A DNA stretch of 64,000 bases from Pyxidicoccus trucidator (GCF_010894435.1 NZ_JAAIXZ010000016.1:124001-188000); one strand, 5' to 3'. Counted from the stretch's first letter, positions 8,520-18,212 are shown. The notes: a model not told the origin generated them from the letters alone. Translations and numbers: made by a program.

Positions 8520-10004
8520 ATGGCCGACCCACGCGCGGAGCAGACGTTCCAGAAGAGCATCCACACGCTGACTCCGAACGGCGCGCCCCCACGCACCGAG
8601 ACCGACAGTCTCGGTTCCAAACAGATTCCAGCCGACGCCTATTGGGGAATCAACGTCAGCCGCGCGCTCGACAACTTCGCCATCAGTGGACGTCCCATCT
8701 CGGTGTATCCCGACTTCCTCTTCGGCTACGCCTGCGTGAAGCAAGCCGCGGCGCGCGCGAATGCCGAAATCGGTGCGCTCGATGCGGCCACGGCCGAGCT
8801 CATCGACCGTGCCTGCGAGGAAATCAAGGGCGGCAAGCTGCACGACCAGTTCATCGTGGACGTCATGCAGGGAGGCGCTGGCACCTCCACGAACATGAAC
8901 TTCAACGAGGTCATCGCCAATCGCGGCCTGGAGCTGGCTGGCTACCCCAAGGGCAGCTACGAGCATCTGGACCCGAATGACCACGTGAATCGGAGCCAGA
9001 GCACGAACGACACCTATCCGACGGCGCTCAAGATCGGGTTGATGCTGTCCCTCGAGCGGTTGCTCGCGGAACTCGAGCAACTGGAACAGGCGTTTCGCGA
9101 CAAGGGGCGGGAGTTCGCGGGCATCGTGAAGATTGGCCGTACGCAGCTGCAGGACGCCGTGCCCATGACGCTGCAACAGGAGCTCGAAGGCTTCGCCGTC
9201 ACGCTGGCCGAGGACCACGCAAGCCTGAAGGGGGTCATCCGGCGCCTGGCGGAGGTCAACCTGGGCGCGACGGCGATTGGAACGGGCATCGCAGCGGACC
9301 CCCGCTTCGCGGAGGCCGCCCGCAAGCATCTGGCGGCAATCACCGGACACCCCATCGTCACCGCACCCGACCTGATTGAGGCGACCACCAACGTGGGCGT
9401 CTTCATGGAGGTGTCCGGCACACTCAAGCGCAGCGCGATGAAGCTCTCGAAAATCTGCAACGACCTGCGCCTGCTCAGCTCCGGACCCCAGGCAGGGCTC
9501 AACGAAATCAACCTCCCGCCGAGACAGGCGGGCTCGAGCATCATGCCGGGCAAGGTGAACCCGGTCATTCCGGAGGTCGTGAACGAGGTGGCGTTCGTGA
9601 TTGCCGGGGGCGATGTGACTTTGACCATGGCCGCCGAGGCGGGTCAGCTCCAGCTCAACGCCTTCGGGCCAGTCATGGCCCACGTGCTGTTCGAGAACCT
9701 CAAGTTCATGACCGCTGCCATGGAGACGCTGCGGGTGAATTGCGTGAGGGGCATCACCGCGAACAAGGAGCGGCTCGCGCAGCAGGTCGACTCCTTCGTC
9801 GGCGTCATCACCGCCCTCATTCCACACATCGGCTATGCCGCCGCGACGAAACTCGCGAGGGAGGCCCTCGGCGCGAACGCCAGGATTGCTGACCTGGTGG
9901 CGGCCTCCGGTCTCCTGACGCGGGAGCAGCTCTCCGAGCTGCTCTCTCCGGAGCGGCTGACCCGCGGCCAGGCACTGACGCAGAGAGACGACGAGGGGGG
10001 GTAG
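8520..10004 (+). CDS. aspA: Aspartate ammonia-lyase (aspartase)
   Basis: 494 residues. Catalyses L-aspartate to fumarate + NH3 in the cytoplasm. The fumarase/aspartase superfamily signature GSSIMPGKVNP is present. KIGRTQLQDAVPMTLQQE and the run VGVFMEVSGTLKRSAMK match aspartases; class II fumarases normally have GRTHLQDATP and TPxTLGQE. A substrate-binding TSTNMNFNEVIANR block and NRSQSTNDTYPTA are also seen. I chose the ATG at 8520 (GGGGA 9 bases before it); an in-frame ATG at 8448 would add 24 residues. The stop overlaps the GTG of the next gene by one base (TAGTG), so the two are co-translated. It sits with glutaminase, an anion transporter and a converging asparaginase, which points to amino-acid deamination. 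Confidence 0.93.
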   Translation: MADPRAEQTFQKSIHTLTPNGAPPRTETDSLGSKQIPADAYWGINVSRALDNFAISGRPISVYPDFLFGYACVKQAAARANAEIGALDAATAELIDRACEEIKGGKLHDQFIVDVMQGGAGTSTNMNFNEVIANRGLELAGYPKGSYEHLDPNDHVNRSQSTNDTYPTALKIGLMLSLERLLAELEQLEQAFRDKGREFAGIVKIGRTQLQDAVPMTLQQELEGFAVTLAEDHASLKGVIRRLAEVNLGATAIGTGIAADPRFAEAARKHLAAITGHPIVTAPDLIEATTNVGVFMEVSGTLKRSAMKLSKICNDLRLLSSGPQAGLNEINLPPRQAGSSIMPGKVNPVIPEVVNEVAFVIAGGDVTLTMAAEAGQLQLNAFGPVMAHVLFENLKFMTAAMETLRVNCVRGITANKERLAQQVDSFVGVITALIPHIGYAAATKLAREALGANARIADLVAASGLLTREQLSELLSPERLTRGQALTQRDDEGG

Positions 10005-11362
10005 TGAGCGGCCCGGCCATCCGCCGCCTGCGTAAGGCCATCCGTGAGCCCTACTGGCTGCTCCTGCTCGGCATGCTCGTCGTGGGAGTGGTTCTCGGAA
10101 TCTGGCTCGCCCGCAAACAGACCGACACCGCTCCGGCCTACTTCGGGATGGCCTGGGAGGGTGACCCCGACGACACCCGCTCCATGCTCATGGGCCTGCT
10201 CGGACTCCAGGTCACCGTCCTCACCGTCGTCCTGTCCCTGAATGCGCCGGTCATCCAATCCGCGGCGAACCAGTACTCGCCACGGCTGGTCCCCATCTAC
10301 CTGAAGAGCGCGCCGCTGCGCCGCGCCATCCCGCTCTTCGCCCTCTCCACGGGCTACATCCTCGCGGCCGTACGCGAGCTGGGCGTCATCCCAGACGCGG
10401 GAGTGCAGCCTCGGCCCGTGCTCTCGGGCGCCTTCATGCTGACCCTCGGAGCGCTCTTCTTCCTCGTCTTCTGCATGGTTCGCACCTTCCGCTTCATGCG
10501 CGTGGAGCGCGTCCTCGGGCTCGTCCAGGACCTGATTGTCTCGGCAACGGAGCGCCGCATCCAGGCTCGCCTGAAGCGGCTCCCGCTCGACCCTGCGGCG
10601 CCCCTGGCGCTCCCGGCGGATGCCACGGCGCTCGGCGCTCCAACGTCGGGCTACCTCGCCGAGGTCGACCTCCGGCGCCTCGCGCTGCGCGCCCGGAAGT
10701 GGGGCGTGCGGGCACGCATCTGCATCACCGTGGGCGAGTATGTCGACAAGGAGGAGGTCATCGGCTGGGTGGCGGCGGACGGCGGTGGGCCCGTGGATGC
10801 CCACGCGATACGAGACCTCTCCGACACCCTGCTCATCACCGCGGCACGCGAGCCCGGCAGCGACCCCGCCCTCGGGCTCCGCATCCTCGTCGATGTCGCC
10901 AATCGCGCCCTGTCTTCGTCCGCGAACGACCCCTACACGGCTCGGCAGGCGCTGCAGCAGGTTCGCTCGGTGATGCGCCGGCTGGCGGGCCTCCCGCTCG
11001 GGGACTGGAACGTGGTCGACCCGGACGGGAGGGCACGTGTCTCCGTCGCGGCCACGCGGTTGCGCGACTTCCTCTTCCTCGCTGTCGATGGCCCCCTCCA
11101 CTACGGAATGGGAAACCCCGAGGTGCTCGAAGAGGTGCTCCAGATTGCGCTCACCGTGGGCCTGGCCGCGCGCGACGCGGAAGACCGCGCCGCGGCGCAC
11201 GCGCTCCTTGCTCGCGTGCTCGCCGAGGCCAACGCCCACGGCGCCCAGGAGCGCGACCGCTTCCATCGCCTGCTCATCGAGGCGGACCGTGTCCAGGCGA
11301 CGTTCCAGGGGGGGCGCCGCACGACAGTCGAACGAGCGCGGGCCCATTGGCTTCCTGACTGA
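10004..11362 (+). CDS. DUF2254 family predicted membrane protein
   Basis: 452 residues, GTG start sharing one base with the aspA stop. Four hydrophobic helices lie in the N-terminal third: about 17-37 (WLLLLGMLVVGVVLGIWLA), 60-80, 105-120 and 146-165. A long soluble C-terminal domain follows. The order and the phrase MLMGLLGLQVTVLTVVLSL.. PVIQSAANQYSPR are typical of DUF2254 inner-membrane proteins, whose function is not known. The C-terminal part is mostly alpha-helical, with ERxRFHRLLIEADRVQATF near the end. Tight coupling to aspA suggests, but does not prove, a role in ion or osmotic balance during ammonia release. Confidence 0.85.
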   Translation: MSGPAIRRLRKAIREPYWLLLLGMLVVGVVLGIWLARKQTDTAPAYFGMAWEGDPDDTRSMLMGLLGLQVTVLTVVLSLNAPVIQSAANQYSPRLVPIYLKSAPLRRAIPLFALSTGYILAAVRELGVIPDAGVQPRPVLSGAFMLTLGALFFLVFCMVRTFRFMRVERVLGLVQDLIVSATERRIQARLKRLPLDPAAPLALPADATALGAPTSGYLAEVDLRRLALRARKWGVRARICITVGEYVDKEEVIGWVAADGGGPVDAHAIRDLSDTLLITAAREPGSDPALGLRILVDVANRALSSSANDPYTARQALQQVRSVMRRLAGLPLGDWNVVDPDGRARVSVAATRLRDFLFLAVDGPLHYGMGNPEVLEEVLQIALTVGLAARDAEDRAAAHALLARVLAEANAHGAQERDRFHRLLIEADRVQATFQGGRRTTVERARAHWLPD

Positions 11363-11463
11363 GTGGACGCCCCGCCCCTGCCCCTCGGTGCGATTGCACG
11401 CCTCGCGGTGCGTGGTGAGTGTTGCGTGAAAGGCTGCGGACACCGTGGAAACCGGAGACGCCG

Positions 11464-13305
11464 ATGCGTGAGGGGAAACCCACTCCTGAGGCGGTGCCCA
11501 TGGAGGAGACGGCCGACCCCATCACGGCGGCCTTGAACGAGCTTCACGCCAGTCTCGCGTCCGACTCGAGCGGCACCCTGGCCAGCTACATTCCCCAGCT
11601 GGCGGAGGTGGACCCGGGGCAGTTCGGGCTGGCGCTCGCCACGCTGGACGGGCGCCGCTACCAGGCTGGCGACGCGGCTGTGCCCTTCACCCTCCAGTCC
11701 GTGTCCAAGCCGTTCGTCTACGCGCTGGCCCTGGCCGACCTGGGGCTGGAGGAGGTGCTCTCCCGGGTGGGAGCGGAACCCAGCGGCGAGGCCTTCAATG
11801 CCATCAGCCTGGAACCGGGCAGCGGCCGTCCGTCCAACCCCATGGTCAACGCCGGAGCCATCCTGACCACCTCCCTGGTCCGGGGCGATGGACCGGCCGC
11901 GAGGTTCGAGCGCATCCGGGAGCTGCTCTCGGCGTTCGCCGGCCGGCCTCTCGACATGGACGAGAAGGTGTTTGCCTCCGAGCTCGAAACGGGAGACCGC
12001 AATCGCGCGCTGGCCTATCTGATGCGCAACGCGGGCTCCCTGCGGTGCGATGTCGACGAGGCCATCGACGTCTACTTCCGCCAGTGCGCGCTCCTGGCCA
12101 CCGCTGCGGACGTCGCCGTCATGGCAGCCACCCTGGCCAATGGCGGCATCAACCCCTGCACCAAGGCCACGGTCGTCTCTCAGTCGATTGCGGAGCATGT
12201 GCTCGCCGTGATGGCGAGCTGTGGAATGTATGACTACGCCGGAGAGTGGCTGCTGCGCGTGGGCCTGCCCGCGAAGAGCGGCGTCTCCGGCGGGCTGGTG
12301 GCCGTGAGTCCGGGGCAGTTCGGCATCGGCCTCTTCAGCCCGCCGCTCGATGCGCGGGGCAACAGCGTGCGAGCCGTCGCCGCGAGCCGCGTGCTCGCCG
12401 AGCGCTTCCAGTTGCACCTGATGCACCACCCCGGCCGCTCCGCCCCCGTCATCGCCCACGCCGGAAGCGCGGTGACGACCCGGTCCGGGCGGCTCCGGCG
12501 CCGCAAGGAGCGGGACGTGCTCCATGCGCATGGGGGCGACATCGACCTTCGAAGTCTCCAGGGTGACATCGAGTTCGCTGCCGCCGAGGTCATCCTCCAG
12601 TCACTGAGCGCGGTGCCCGCGGCCCGCCCCGGGAGCGCCCGCTGGCTGGTGCTCGACGTGCAAGGGATTTCCCGGCTCCATCCCGTCGCGGCGCGGATGC
12701 TGGACGCCGCCGTTCTCGAGCTCGGCACCCGCGGCATCGTCGTGGTGGTCGGGGACGGGCACCGTCGCGGCCTCCTCCCTCATGCCACCGTCGAGCTGCC
12801 CTCACCCGAGGAGGCGCTCGAATGGTGCGAGGACGCCCTGCTCGACCGTCACGGCGCGCTGCTCGCGCCCGCCGCCGAGCTACCGCTGAGGGACCATGAC
12901 GTGCTCGCGGCCCTGGATGACGAGGCACGCGCCGTGCTGAGCGCGGCAGTATCGCCCTACACCTACCAACGCGAGGAGAGGGTGCTCGCCTCCGATGACG
13001 AGGTCCTGCTCCTCATCCTCTCGGGACGCCTGGCGGCGTACACCCAGGGCGCCACGGCGCGAAGGCTCGGCTCGATGGGCCCGGGCACGGCGGTCACCCG
13101 GTTGCAACCCCTGGACGACGGCCGTGCCCAGCCCATGCTCGTCGCGGAGCTGCCCGGCGAGGGCGGGTTGCTGCGCCGGGCGCAGCTGGAGCGACTGGAG
13201 CGGGAGCACCCTCGCGTCCTGGCCCGGCTGTGGAGGTTGCTCGCCTCCAGCCGCGAGGTGGGCTGCTGGCCCGTGGCCGCCCCTGCCTGGGGGTCGAGAC
13301 GTTGA
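11464..13305 (+). CDS. glsA: Glutaminase fused to STAS and cNMP-binding-like domains
   Basis: 613 residues. The start ATG has CGGAGA 6 bases upstream; earlier in-frame starts lack one. Residues about 17-325 are a serine-dependent beta-lactamase-fold glutaminase (L-Gln + water to L-Glu + NH3): the catalytic pair is Ser-79/Lys-82 in LQSVSKPF, with PMVNAGAI, GNRAL-like NRALAYLMRN, SCGMYDYAGEW and the AKSGVSGG loop. Residues about 350-450 resemble a STAS domain (LVLDVQGISRLHPVAARML). The last ~130 residues look like a cyclic-nucleotide-binding beta-barrel, but I do not find the usual FGE..R.A phosphate-binding cassette. STAS/CNB tails on glutaminases are known in some bacteria and presumably regulate the enzyme or its assembly. 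A typical stand-alone glutaminase is about 310 residues. Confidence 0.92.
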   Translation: MREGKPTPEAVPMEETADPITAALNELHASLASDSSGTLASYIPQLAEVDPGQFGLALATLDGRRYQAGDAAVPFTLQSVSKPFVYALALADLGLEEVLSRVGAEPSGEAFNAISLEPGSGRPSNPMVNAGAILTTSLVRGDGPAARFERIRELLSAFAGRPLDMDEKVFASELETGDRNRALAYLMRNAGSLRCDVDEAIDVYFRQCALLATAADVAVMAATLANGGINPCTKATVVSQSIAEHVLAVMASCGMYDYAGEWLLRVGLPAKSGVSGGLVAVSPGQFGIGLFSPPLDARGNSVRAVAASRVLAERFQLHLMHHPGRSAPVIAHAGSAVTTRSGRLRRRKERDVLHAHGGDIDLRSLQGDIEFAAAEVILQSLSAVPAARPGSARWLVLDVQGISRLHPVAARMLDAAVLELGTRGIVVVVGDGHRRGLLPHATVELPSPEEALEWCEDALLDRHGALLAPAAELPLRDHDVLAALDDEARAVLSAAVSPYTYQREERVLASDDEVLLLILSGRLAAYTQGATARRLGSMGPGTAVTRLQPLDDGRAQPMLVAELPGEGGLLRRAQLERLEREHPRVLARLWRLLASSREVGCWPVAAPAWGSRR

Positions 13306-13352
13306 AGGCCACCGAGGGCTTCTGAGCCGTCGCGCACCGCAAGGAGTCGCCC

Positions 13353-14921
13353 GTGAGCCCCATGATGATCAGCTTCGCCGTCCTCGCCATGGTGGTGGTG
13401 CTCTTCGTCTGGAATCGCATCCCCGTGGGCATCGTGGCCATCGGCGCGAGCCTCACGCTCTACGCCACGGGGGTCCTCGAGCTCGAGCAGGTCCTCGCCG
13501 GCTTCGGTGAGCCCACCGTCATCTTCATCGCTACGTTGTTCGTGGTCAGCGAGGGCCTCGACGCGGCGGGCGTCACGACGTGGGCGGGGCAGAAGCTGAT
13601 TGCCCGGGCGGGACAGAGCAGCACGCGGCTGCTCCTGCTCACCATGCTTCCCGTGGCCTTCCTCACGGCGCTCATCAGCGTCAATGGCGCGGTTGCTGCC
13701 CTCCTGCCGGTGGCGGTCGTCATGGCCACCCGGCTCGGCCGGCCACCGTCGCAGCTGCTCATGCCCCTCGTGTTCGCGGCGCATGCAGGCTCACTGCTGG
13801 CGCTGACCGGGACACCCGTGAATGTCATCGTCTCGGACGCGGCGGCGGACGTCGGGCCGCGCGGCTTCGCCTTCCTCGAGTTCGCCCTCCTCGGAGTTCC
13901 CCTCCTGCTCGGGACTCTCGCCATCGTCCTGCTGTTCGGCCATCGCCTGCTCCCGCAGCGGACCGCCCGGGCAGTTCCCGCCGACTTCAGTGAGCACGCC
14001 CGGATGCTCGTGCGCCAGTACCAGCTCGACCATGACGTCACCGGCCCGCTGCTCACCCGCGAGCTCGGCGTCGCGGAGATCGTCGTTCCCCCCCGGTCGG
14101 GCCTGGTAGGGATGCAGGTCTATCCCGGCATGGTCACCCCCAGCGGAGACCTGGTGGTCCTGGCCGTCCAGCGCAAGGGAACCGACCAGGGCCCCGGGGA
14201 AACCGTGCTGGCCGTCGGCGACGCGCTGCTGCTCCAGGGCACATGGGCCGCGCTCGACGAGAACCTCGAAGCCCCCAGCGTGCTGGTCGTCAACCCGCCG
14301 GAGCTCGTCCGCCGGCAGGCTGTCCCCATGGGTGCCCGCGCGTGGGAGGCCATCGGCGTGCTCGTCGCCATGGTGGTGCTGCTCGCCTCGGGCGCGGTGC
14401 CGGCGGTCGTCGCGGGGTTGCTCGCGGCCTGCGCCATGGTCCTGCTGAAGGTGCTCACCGTCGAGCAGGCCTACCGCAGCATCTCCTGGACGACGGTTGT
14501 CCTGGTCGGCGCCATGATTCCGCTCTCGACGGCCATGTTCGAGACTGGCGCCGCGGAGAAGGTAGCCCACGCCCTGGTGAGCGTGGTCGGTCCCGCCGGG
14601 CCGTACGCACTGCTCGTCGGGCTCTTCCTGCTCACCGCCTGCCTGGGCCAGCTCATCAGCAACATGGCGACGGCGCTCATCGTCATCCCGGTCGCGGTGC
14701 TCGCCGCCGCGGAGACCGGCGTGTCCGCGCGCCCCCTGCTGATGACCGTCACCGTGGCCGCGGCGGCCTCGTTCCTCACCCCGGTCGCCACCCCCGTGAA
14801 CATGATGGTGATGGGACCCGGGGGCTACCGCTTCGGGGACTACTGGAAGCTCGGGCTGCCCCTGCTGCTGCTGTTCCTGGGGGTATCGACCCTCCTCATC
14901 CCCATCCTCTGGCCCTTCTGA
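13353..14921 (+). CDS. SLC13/DASS-type anion transporter with an RCK_C domain
   Basis: 522 residues, GTG start with AAGGAG 6 bases upstream. About 10-12 hydrophobic helices form two halves (about 1-200 and 325-522). Both halves have the GTPVN/ATPVN-type turns of the ion-transporter superfamily (LALTGTPVNVIV; LTPVATPVNMMVMGP). Between them is a soluble TrkA-C/RCK_C-like domain (about 225-310: PRSGLVGMQVYPGMVTPSGD..VLAVQRKG). Family members are Na+- or H+-coupled carriers of di/tricarboxylates or sulfate in the inner membrane. Next to aspartase and glutaminase, C4-dicarboxylate transport (fumarate or aspartate) is the most economical guess, but the substrate cannot be read from sequence alone. 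Confidence 0.88.
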   Translation: MSPMMISFAVLAMVVVLFVWNRIPVGIVAIGASLTLYATGVLELEQVLAGFGEPTVIFIATLFVVSEGLDAAGVTTWAGQKLIARAGQSSTRLLLLTMLPVAFLTALISVNGAVAALLPVAVVMATRLGRPPSQLLMPLVFAAHAGSLLALTGTPVNVIVSDAAADVGPRGFAFLEFALLGVPLLLGTLAIVLLFGHRLLPQRTARAVPADFSEHARMLVRQYQLDHDVTGPLLTRELGVAEIVVPPRSGLVGMQVYPGMVTPSGDLVVLAVQRKGTDQGPGETVLAVGDALLLQGTWAALDENLEAPSVLVVNPPELVRRQAVPMGARAWEAIGVLVAMVVLLASGAVPAVVAGLLAACAMVLLKVLTVEQAYRSISWTTVVLVGAMIPLSTAMFETGAAEKVAHALVSVVGPAGPYALLVGLFLLTACLGQLISNMATALIVIPVAVLAAAETGVSARPLLMTVTVAAAASFLTPVATPVNMMVMGPGGYRFGDYWKLGLPLLLLFLGVSTLLIPILWPF

Positions 14922-15020
14922 TCCTCCAAAGACATCACAAGGTGCCCCGAGGGCAGGTTGCTTCCCGGAAGAAGGTGTGGATGTTCCGCGACGCAATCCC
15001 GTAAGTATGAGGTGGAGTCC

Positions 15021-15596
15021 ATGCGTACAGTCCCGTCGAAAAGGATGTCACTGCTCACCGAGAGCGAGGCGCAGCTCGTGCTGGCCAGCGCTCCGCGCAA
15101 CGTGTCCGAGCTGTCGCCGCGAGAGCTGCGCAGCAAGATCCAGCGCACGCGCCGCTTGATGAAGAAATACGAGGACCAGGCGAAGCGGCAGCGGCGGGAG
15201 GCGCTTGGCAAGAAGACGCCCACCCGGTCCCGACGCGCCGAGGGCAACTTCAACACCCGCCAGAAGGCCGAGTACTTCGCGCTCACGCTGGAGCGCTTCG
15301 AGAAGCAGCTCACCCGGCTCGAACGGAAGACGTCGGCCAGGCCCCGCGCGGTGAGCGGCGCCCGCGCCAAGCAGGGAGCGCGTCGGACGCCGACGCGGAC
15401 GCGCGTGGCCACGGGTGGACGCAAGCCGGCCCGGCGAACGCGCACCGCGGGGCGCACCGCGAAGGTGTCACGCGCGGCCTCCCGTCAGAAGAAGGGCGGG
15501 GCCCTCAAGCAGCAGCGCTTCCCGGCCGTCAAGCGCCAGTCCCATGCGGCCGCCCGGGGCCGGCGGACCCAGGCACGGCGTGACCAGCGGCGCTGA
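15021..15596 (+). CDS. Basic Lys/Arg/Ala-rich protein with a helical N-terminal domain
   Basis: 191 residues. The start ATG has GGTGGAG 3-9 bases upstream. The N-terminal ~100 residues are helical and charged (LTESEAQLVLASAPRNVSEL, SPRELRSKIQRTRRLMKKYED). This pattern is seen in small conserved hypothetical proteins of many proteobacteria. The remainder is a low-complexity tail of Arg, Lys, Ala, Thr and Gly, like histone-H1 or AlgP tails, and would bind DNA, RNA or polyphosphate non-specifically (inference). No enzyme motif. It is the last plus-strand gene of the nitrogen block, facing the asparaginase gene across a 21-bp convergent gap. Confidence 0.82.
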   Translation: MRTVPSKRMSLLTESEAQLVLASAPRNVSELSPRELRSKIQRTRRLMKKYEDQAKRQRREALGKKTPTRSRRAEGNFNTRQKAEYFALTLERFEKQLTRLERKTSARPRAVSGARAKQGARRTPTRTRVATGGRKPARRTRTAGRTAKVSRAASRQKKGGALKQQRFPAVKRQSHAAARGRRTQARRDQRR

Positions 15597-15617
15597 GCGC
15601 CCGGGAAGCGGTGGGGG

Positions 15618-16604
15618 CTAGTAACGGAAGAATGCCTCCTGCACGGCGCCCCGGCCCATTCCCCGGGCCAGACACAGCTGGAGCAGGACGCGGCTCTTCT
15701 GCGGGTTGAGCTGGTCGGCGGCCACCAGGCCCAGCGCATCGTCGTCCAGCTCGATGTTCCGGCCCACATCTCCGCTCAGCCCCCGGCTGCTGCGCACGAC
15801 AACGACGCCCGCCCGCACCGCCTCGGCGAGCGCGCTCGCCGCATCCGTGGACACGTTGCCGTTGCCCATCCCCGCCACCACGAGGCCGCGCGCGCCCAGT
15901 GAGACGCTGGCGCGCACCAGGTCGGCGGGCATGTTGGCGTGGGCATAGAGGATGTCGACCCGGGGCAGGCGCTCGAGGCCGTCCACGGAGAACTCGGAAG
16001 CGGCCGAGTGCGGGTGCGGGGGCTGGCGGAAGTAGCGGATGCGTCCATAGCTGGCGCTGCCCAGCAGGCCCGGGCCCGGTGAGATGAACGTGTGCACGTC
16101 CGTGGTGCTCGCCTTCGTCACGTCGCGCGCGCAGTGGAGGTCGTCGTTCAGGACCACGATGGCCCCGCGGCCCCGCGCCGCGGGGTCCGCGGCGACGGCG
16201 ACCGCGTTGTAGAGGTTGAGCGGCCCGTCCGCGCTCAGCGCGGTGGCCGGCCGCATGGCGCCCGTGAGGACCACCGGCCGCGGGCTCTTCACCACCAGGT
16301 GGAGGAAGTAGCCGGTCTCCTCCACCGTGTCCGTGCCATGCGTGATGACGATGCCATCGGCTTCGTTGGCGCCGAAGAGCGCATCTATCCGGGCAGCCAG
16401 CAGCAGCCAGAGGGCGTCGTTCATGTCCTGGCTGCCGACCTGGGCCACCTGCTCGCCCCTGAGCTGCGCCAGCGCACGCAGCCCGGGGACGGCATCGATG
16501 AGTCCCTCCACGGCCACCTCACCGGAGCGGTAGCCCGGGTCCACCTCGGACCCGGCCTTCCCCGCGATGGTGCCGCCCGTGGCCAGAAGATGCACTCTCG
16601 ACAT
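15618..16604 (-). CDS. L-asparaginase, type II-like, without signal peptide
   Basis: 328 residues. Hydrolyses L-Asn to L-Asp + NH3; many homologues also have glutaminase activity. The catalytic residues are all visible: Thr-12 in ATGGTIAG, Thr-91/Asp-92 in THGTDTVEET and Lys-164 in DVTKASTTDV. TGAMRPATALSADGPLNLYN and RSSRGLSGDVG are also typical. Type II enzymes are usually periplasmic, but no leader is present here, so it is probably cytoplasmic. It is the last gene of a minus-strand unit with the AbgT transporter 15 bp upstream. The product aspartate would feed the aspartase encoded on the opposite strand. Confidence 0.92.
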   Translation of the reverse strand: MSRVHLLATGGTIAGKAGSEVDPGYRSGEVAVEGLIDAVPGLRALAQLRGEQVAQVGSQDMNDALWLLLAARIDALFGANEADGIVITHGTDTVEETGYFLHLVVKSPRPVVLTGAMRPATALSADGPLNLYNAVAVAADPAARGRGAIVVLNDDLHCARDVTKASTTDVHTFISPGPGLLGSASYGRIRYFRQPPHPHSAASEFSVDGLERLPRVDILYAHANMPADLVRASVSLGARGLVVAGMGNGNVSTDAASALAEAVRAGVVVVRSSRGLSGDVGRNIELDDDALGLVAADQLNPQKSRVLLQLCLARGMGRGAVQEAFFRY

Positions 16605-16619
16605 GGCGACCTCCGTGAC

Positions 16620-18212
16620 TCACCCGAGTCCCCAGGGAAGCCCCAGCAGGTGCCAACCCACCAGGAGCACAATCCACACCGCGAAGACCACCACGACGTA
16701 GGGCAGCATCAGCGCCACGACCGTCCCCACGCCCGCATCCTTCTGGTACTTCTGGGCGAACGTCACTATCAGCGCGAAGTAGGCGTTCATCGGTGAGATG
16801 GCATTGAACGGCCCATCACCCACGCGGTAGGCGGCCAGCACGACTTCGGGGTCGACATTCAGCCGCATCAGCAACGGCACGAAGACCGGCGCGAAGATGG
16901 CCCATTTCGGGACGGCGCCCGTCATGATGAGGTCGAGCATGGCGACGACCACGACGAACCCGATGAGCAGTGGGACGGCGCCGAGCCCCGCATTCTCCAG
17001 GACATCGCCCACCTTCACGGCCGCGAGCGTCGCCATGTTGGAGTAGGTGAAGAAGGCGATGAACTGGCTGATGATGAACAGCAGGAAGATGAGGCCGCCC
17101 AGCCCGGCGACCGCCTTCTCCATGGCCTTGATGACATCGACGCTGCTCTTGATGGTTCGCGCGCCGATGCCGTAGGCGGCTCCCGTCACCAGGAACAGCA
17201 CGGTGATGGCGACGATGAGGCCGTTCATGAACGGCGAGTCTCCGACGAGGGCGCCCGTCTCCGGATTCCGCAGGGGCGCGCCCGGCGGCAGGGCCAGCAG
17301 ACCGAAGACCACGAGGACCCCGATGAGCCCCCAGAACGCGAACTTCAGTCCCCGCGACTCATCCTTGGACAGCGCCGCCCCCGTCTCGGCCGGCTTCTCT
17401 CCCTTGTATTCGCCCAGCCGGGGTTCAATCACCTTGTCGCTGATGAGCGAGACCACGACGGTCAGCATGACGACCGAGGCGACGGAGAACCAGAAGTTCG
17501 CCGTCAGGTCGATGGAGCGCTCCGGGGCGAGGATATGGATGGCGTCGTTGGTGATCTCGGTCAGGATTCCGTCGAGCGGCTTGATGAGGATGTTGACGGT
17601 GAAGACCGCCGCGACTCCGGCGAAGGAGGCCGCCAGGCCGGCCAGCGGGTGCCTGCCCACGGTGAGGTAGGCCGCCGCCGCCAGGGGAATCAGGACCAGG
17701 TAGCCGGCGTCCGCGGCGATGCTCGACAGGATGCCGACGAACACCAGGATGTACGTCAGGAGCTTGCGAGGCGCGACCGCCACCAGCTTGCGAATCAAGG
17801 CGCCCACCAGGCCCGCCGAGTCAGCGACTCCGACGCCCAGCATGGCCACGATGATGACGCCGACCGCAGTGAAGTTCATGAAGTTCTGGACGACGCCCGC
17901 GAACATGAAGCGCAGCCCCTCTCCCGTCAGCAGGCTTTGCGCGACGGTGGTCGTTTCTTCCACCGCGTGGGTCTCCGGGTTGATGGTCTCGTAGGTGACG
18001 CTGGCTCCCAGCATGTAGAAGACATGGGAGAGCACGATGACGACGCCAATCAGCGCGACGAAGATCACCGCCGGATGAGGGACCTTGTTCCCTACCCTCT
18101 CGACGGTGTCCAGCACCCGCGCCATGCCCTTCTTCTTCGGCGGTTTCGCGGGCTCCTTCTTCTTCGTCTCGCCGGGGAGGTGAACATCATCGAAATGAGC
18201 GGCCTTACTCAT
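16620..18212 (-). CDS. AbgT family transporter (p-aminobenzoyl-glutamate transporter-like)
   Basis: 530 residues. The start ATG is at MSKAAHFDD; a longer frame upstream runs into the preceding gene and is rejected. After a Lys/Pro-rich cytosolic N-terminus (about 15-30) come about 12 hydrophobic helices. Family features seen are the VERVGNKVPHPAVIF start, the ADAGYLVLIPLAAA region and the DLIMTGAVPKWAIFAPVFVP hairpin, then YRVGDGPFNAISPMN. AbgT proteins take up p-aminobenzoyl-glutamate, or in some bacteria export antimetabolites. Position just before asparaginase suggests a link to amidated or glutamyl substrates (inference). A typical family length is about 510 residues. Confidence 0.92.
   Translation of the reverse strand: MSKAAHFDDVHLPGETKKKEPAKPPKKKGMARVLDTVERVGNKVPHPAVIFVALIGVVIVLSHVFYMLGASVTYETINPETHAVEETTTVAQSLLTGEGLRFMFAGVVQNFMNFTAVGVIIVAMLGVGVADSAGLVGALIRKLVAVAPRKLLTYILVFVGILSSIAADAGYLVLIPLAAAAYLTVGRHPLAGLAASFAGVAAVFTVNILIKPLDGILTEITNDAIHILAPERSIDLTANFWFSVASVVMLTVVVSLISDKVIEPRLGEYKGEKPAETGAALSKDESRGLKFAFWGLIGVLVVFGLLALPPGAPLRNPETGALVGDSPFMNGLIVAITVLFLVTGAAYGIGARTIKSSVDVIKAMEKAVAGLGGLIFLLFIISQFIAFFTYSNMATLAAVKVGDVLENAGLGAVPLLIGFVVVVAMLDLIMTGAVPKWAIFAPVFVPLLMRLNVDPEVVLAAYRVGDGPFNAISPMNAYFALIVTFAQKYQKDAGVGTVVALMLPYVVVVFAVWIVLLVGWHLLGLPWGLG

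Noticed and set aside
8520-10004. Fumarase (fumC) instead of aspartase
   Set aside because: GRTQLQDAVP and the FMEVSGTLKRSAMK block match aspartases; class II fumarases have GRTHLQDATP.
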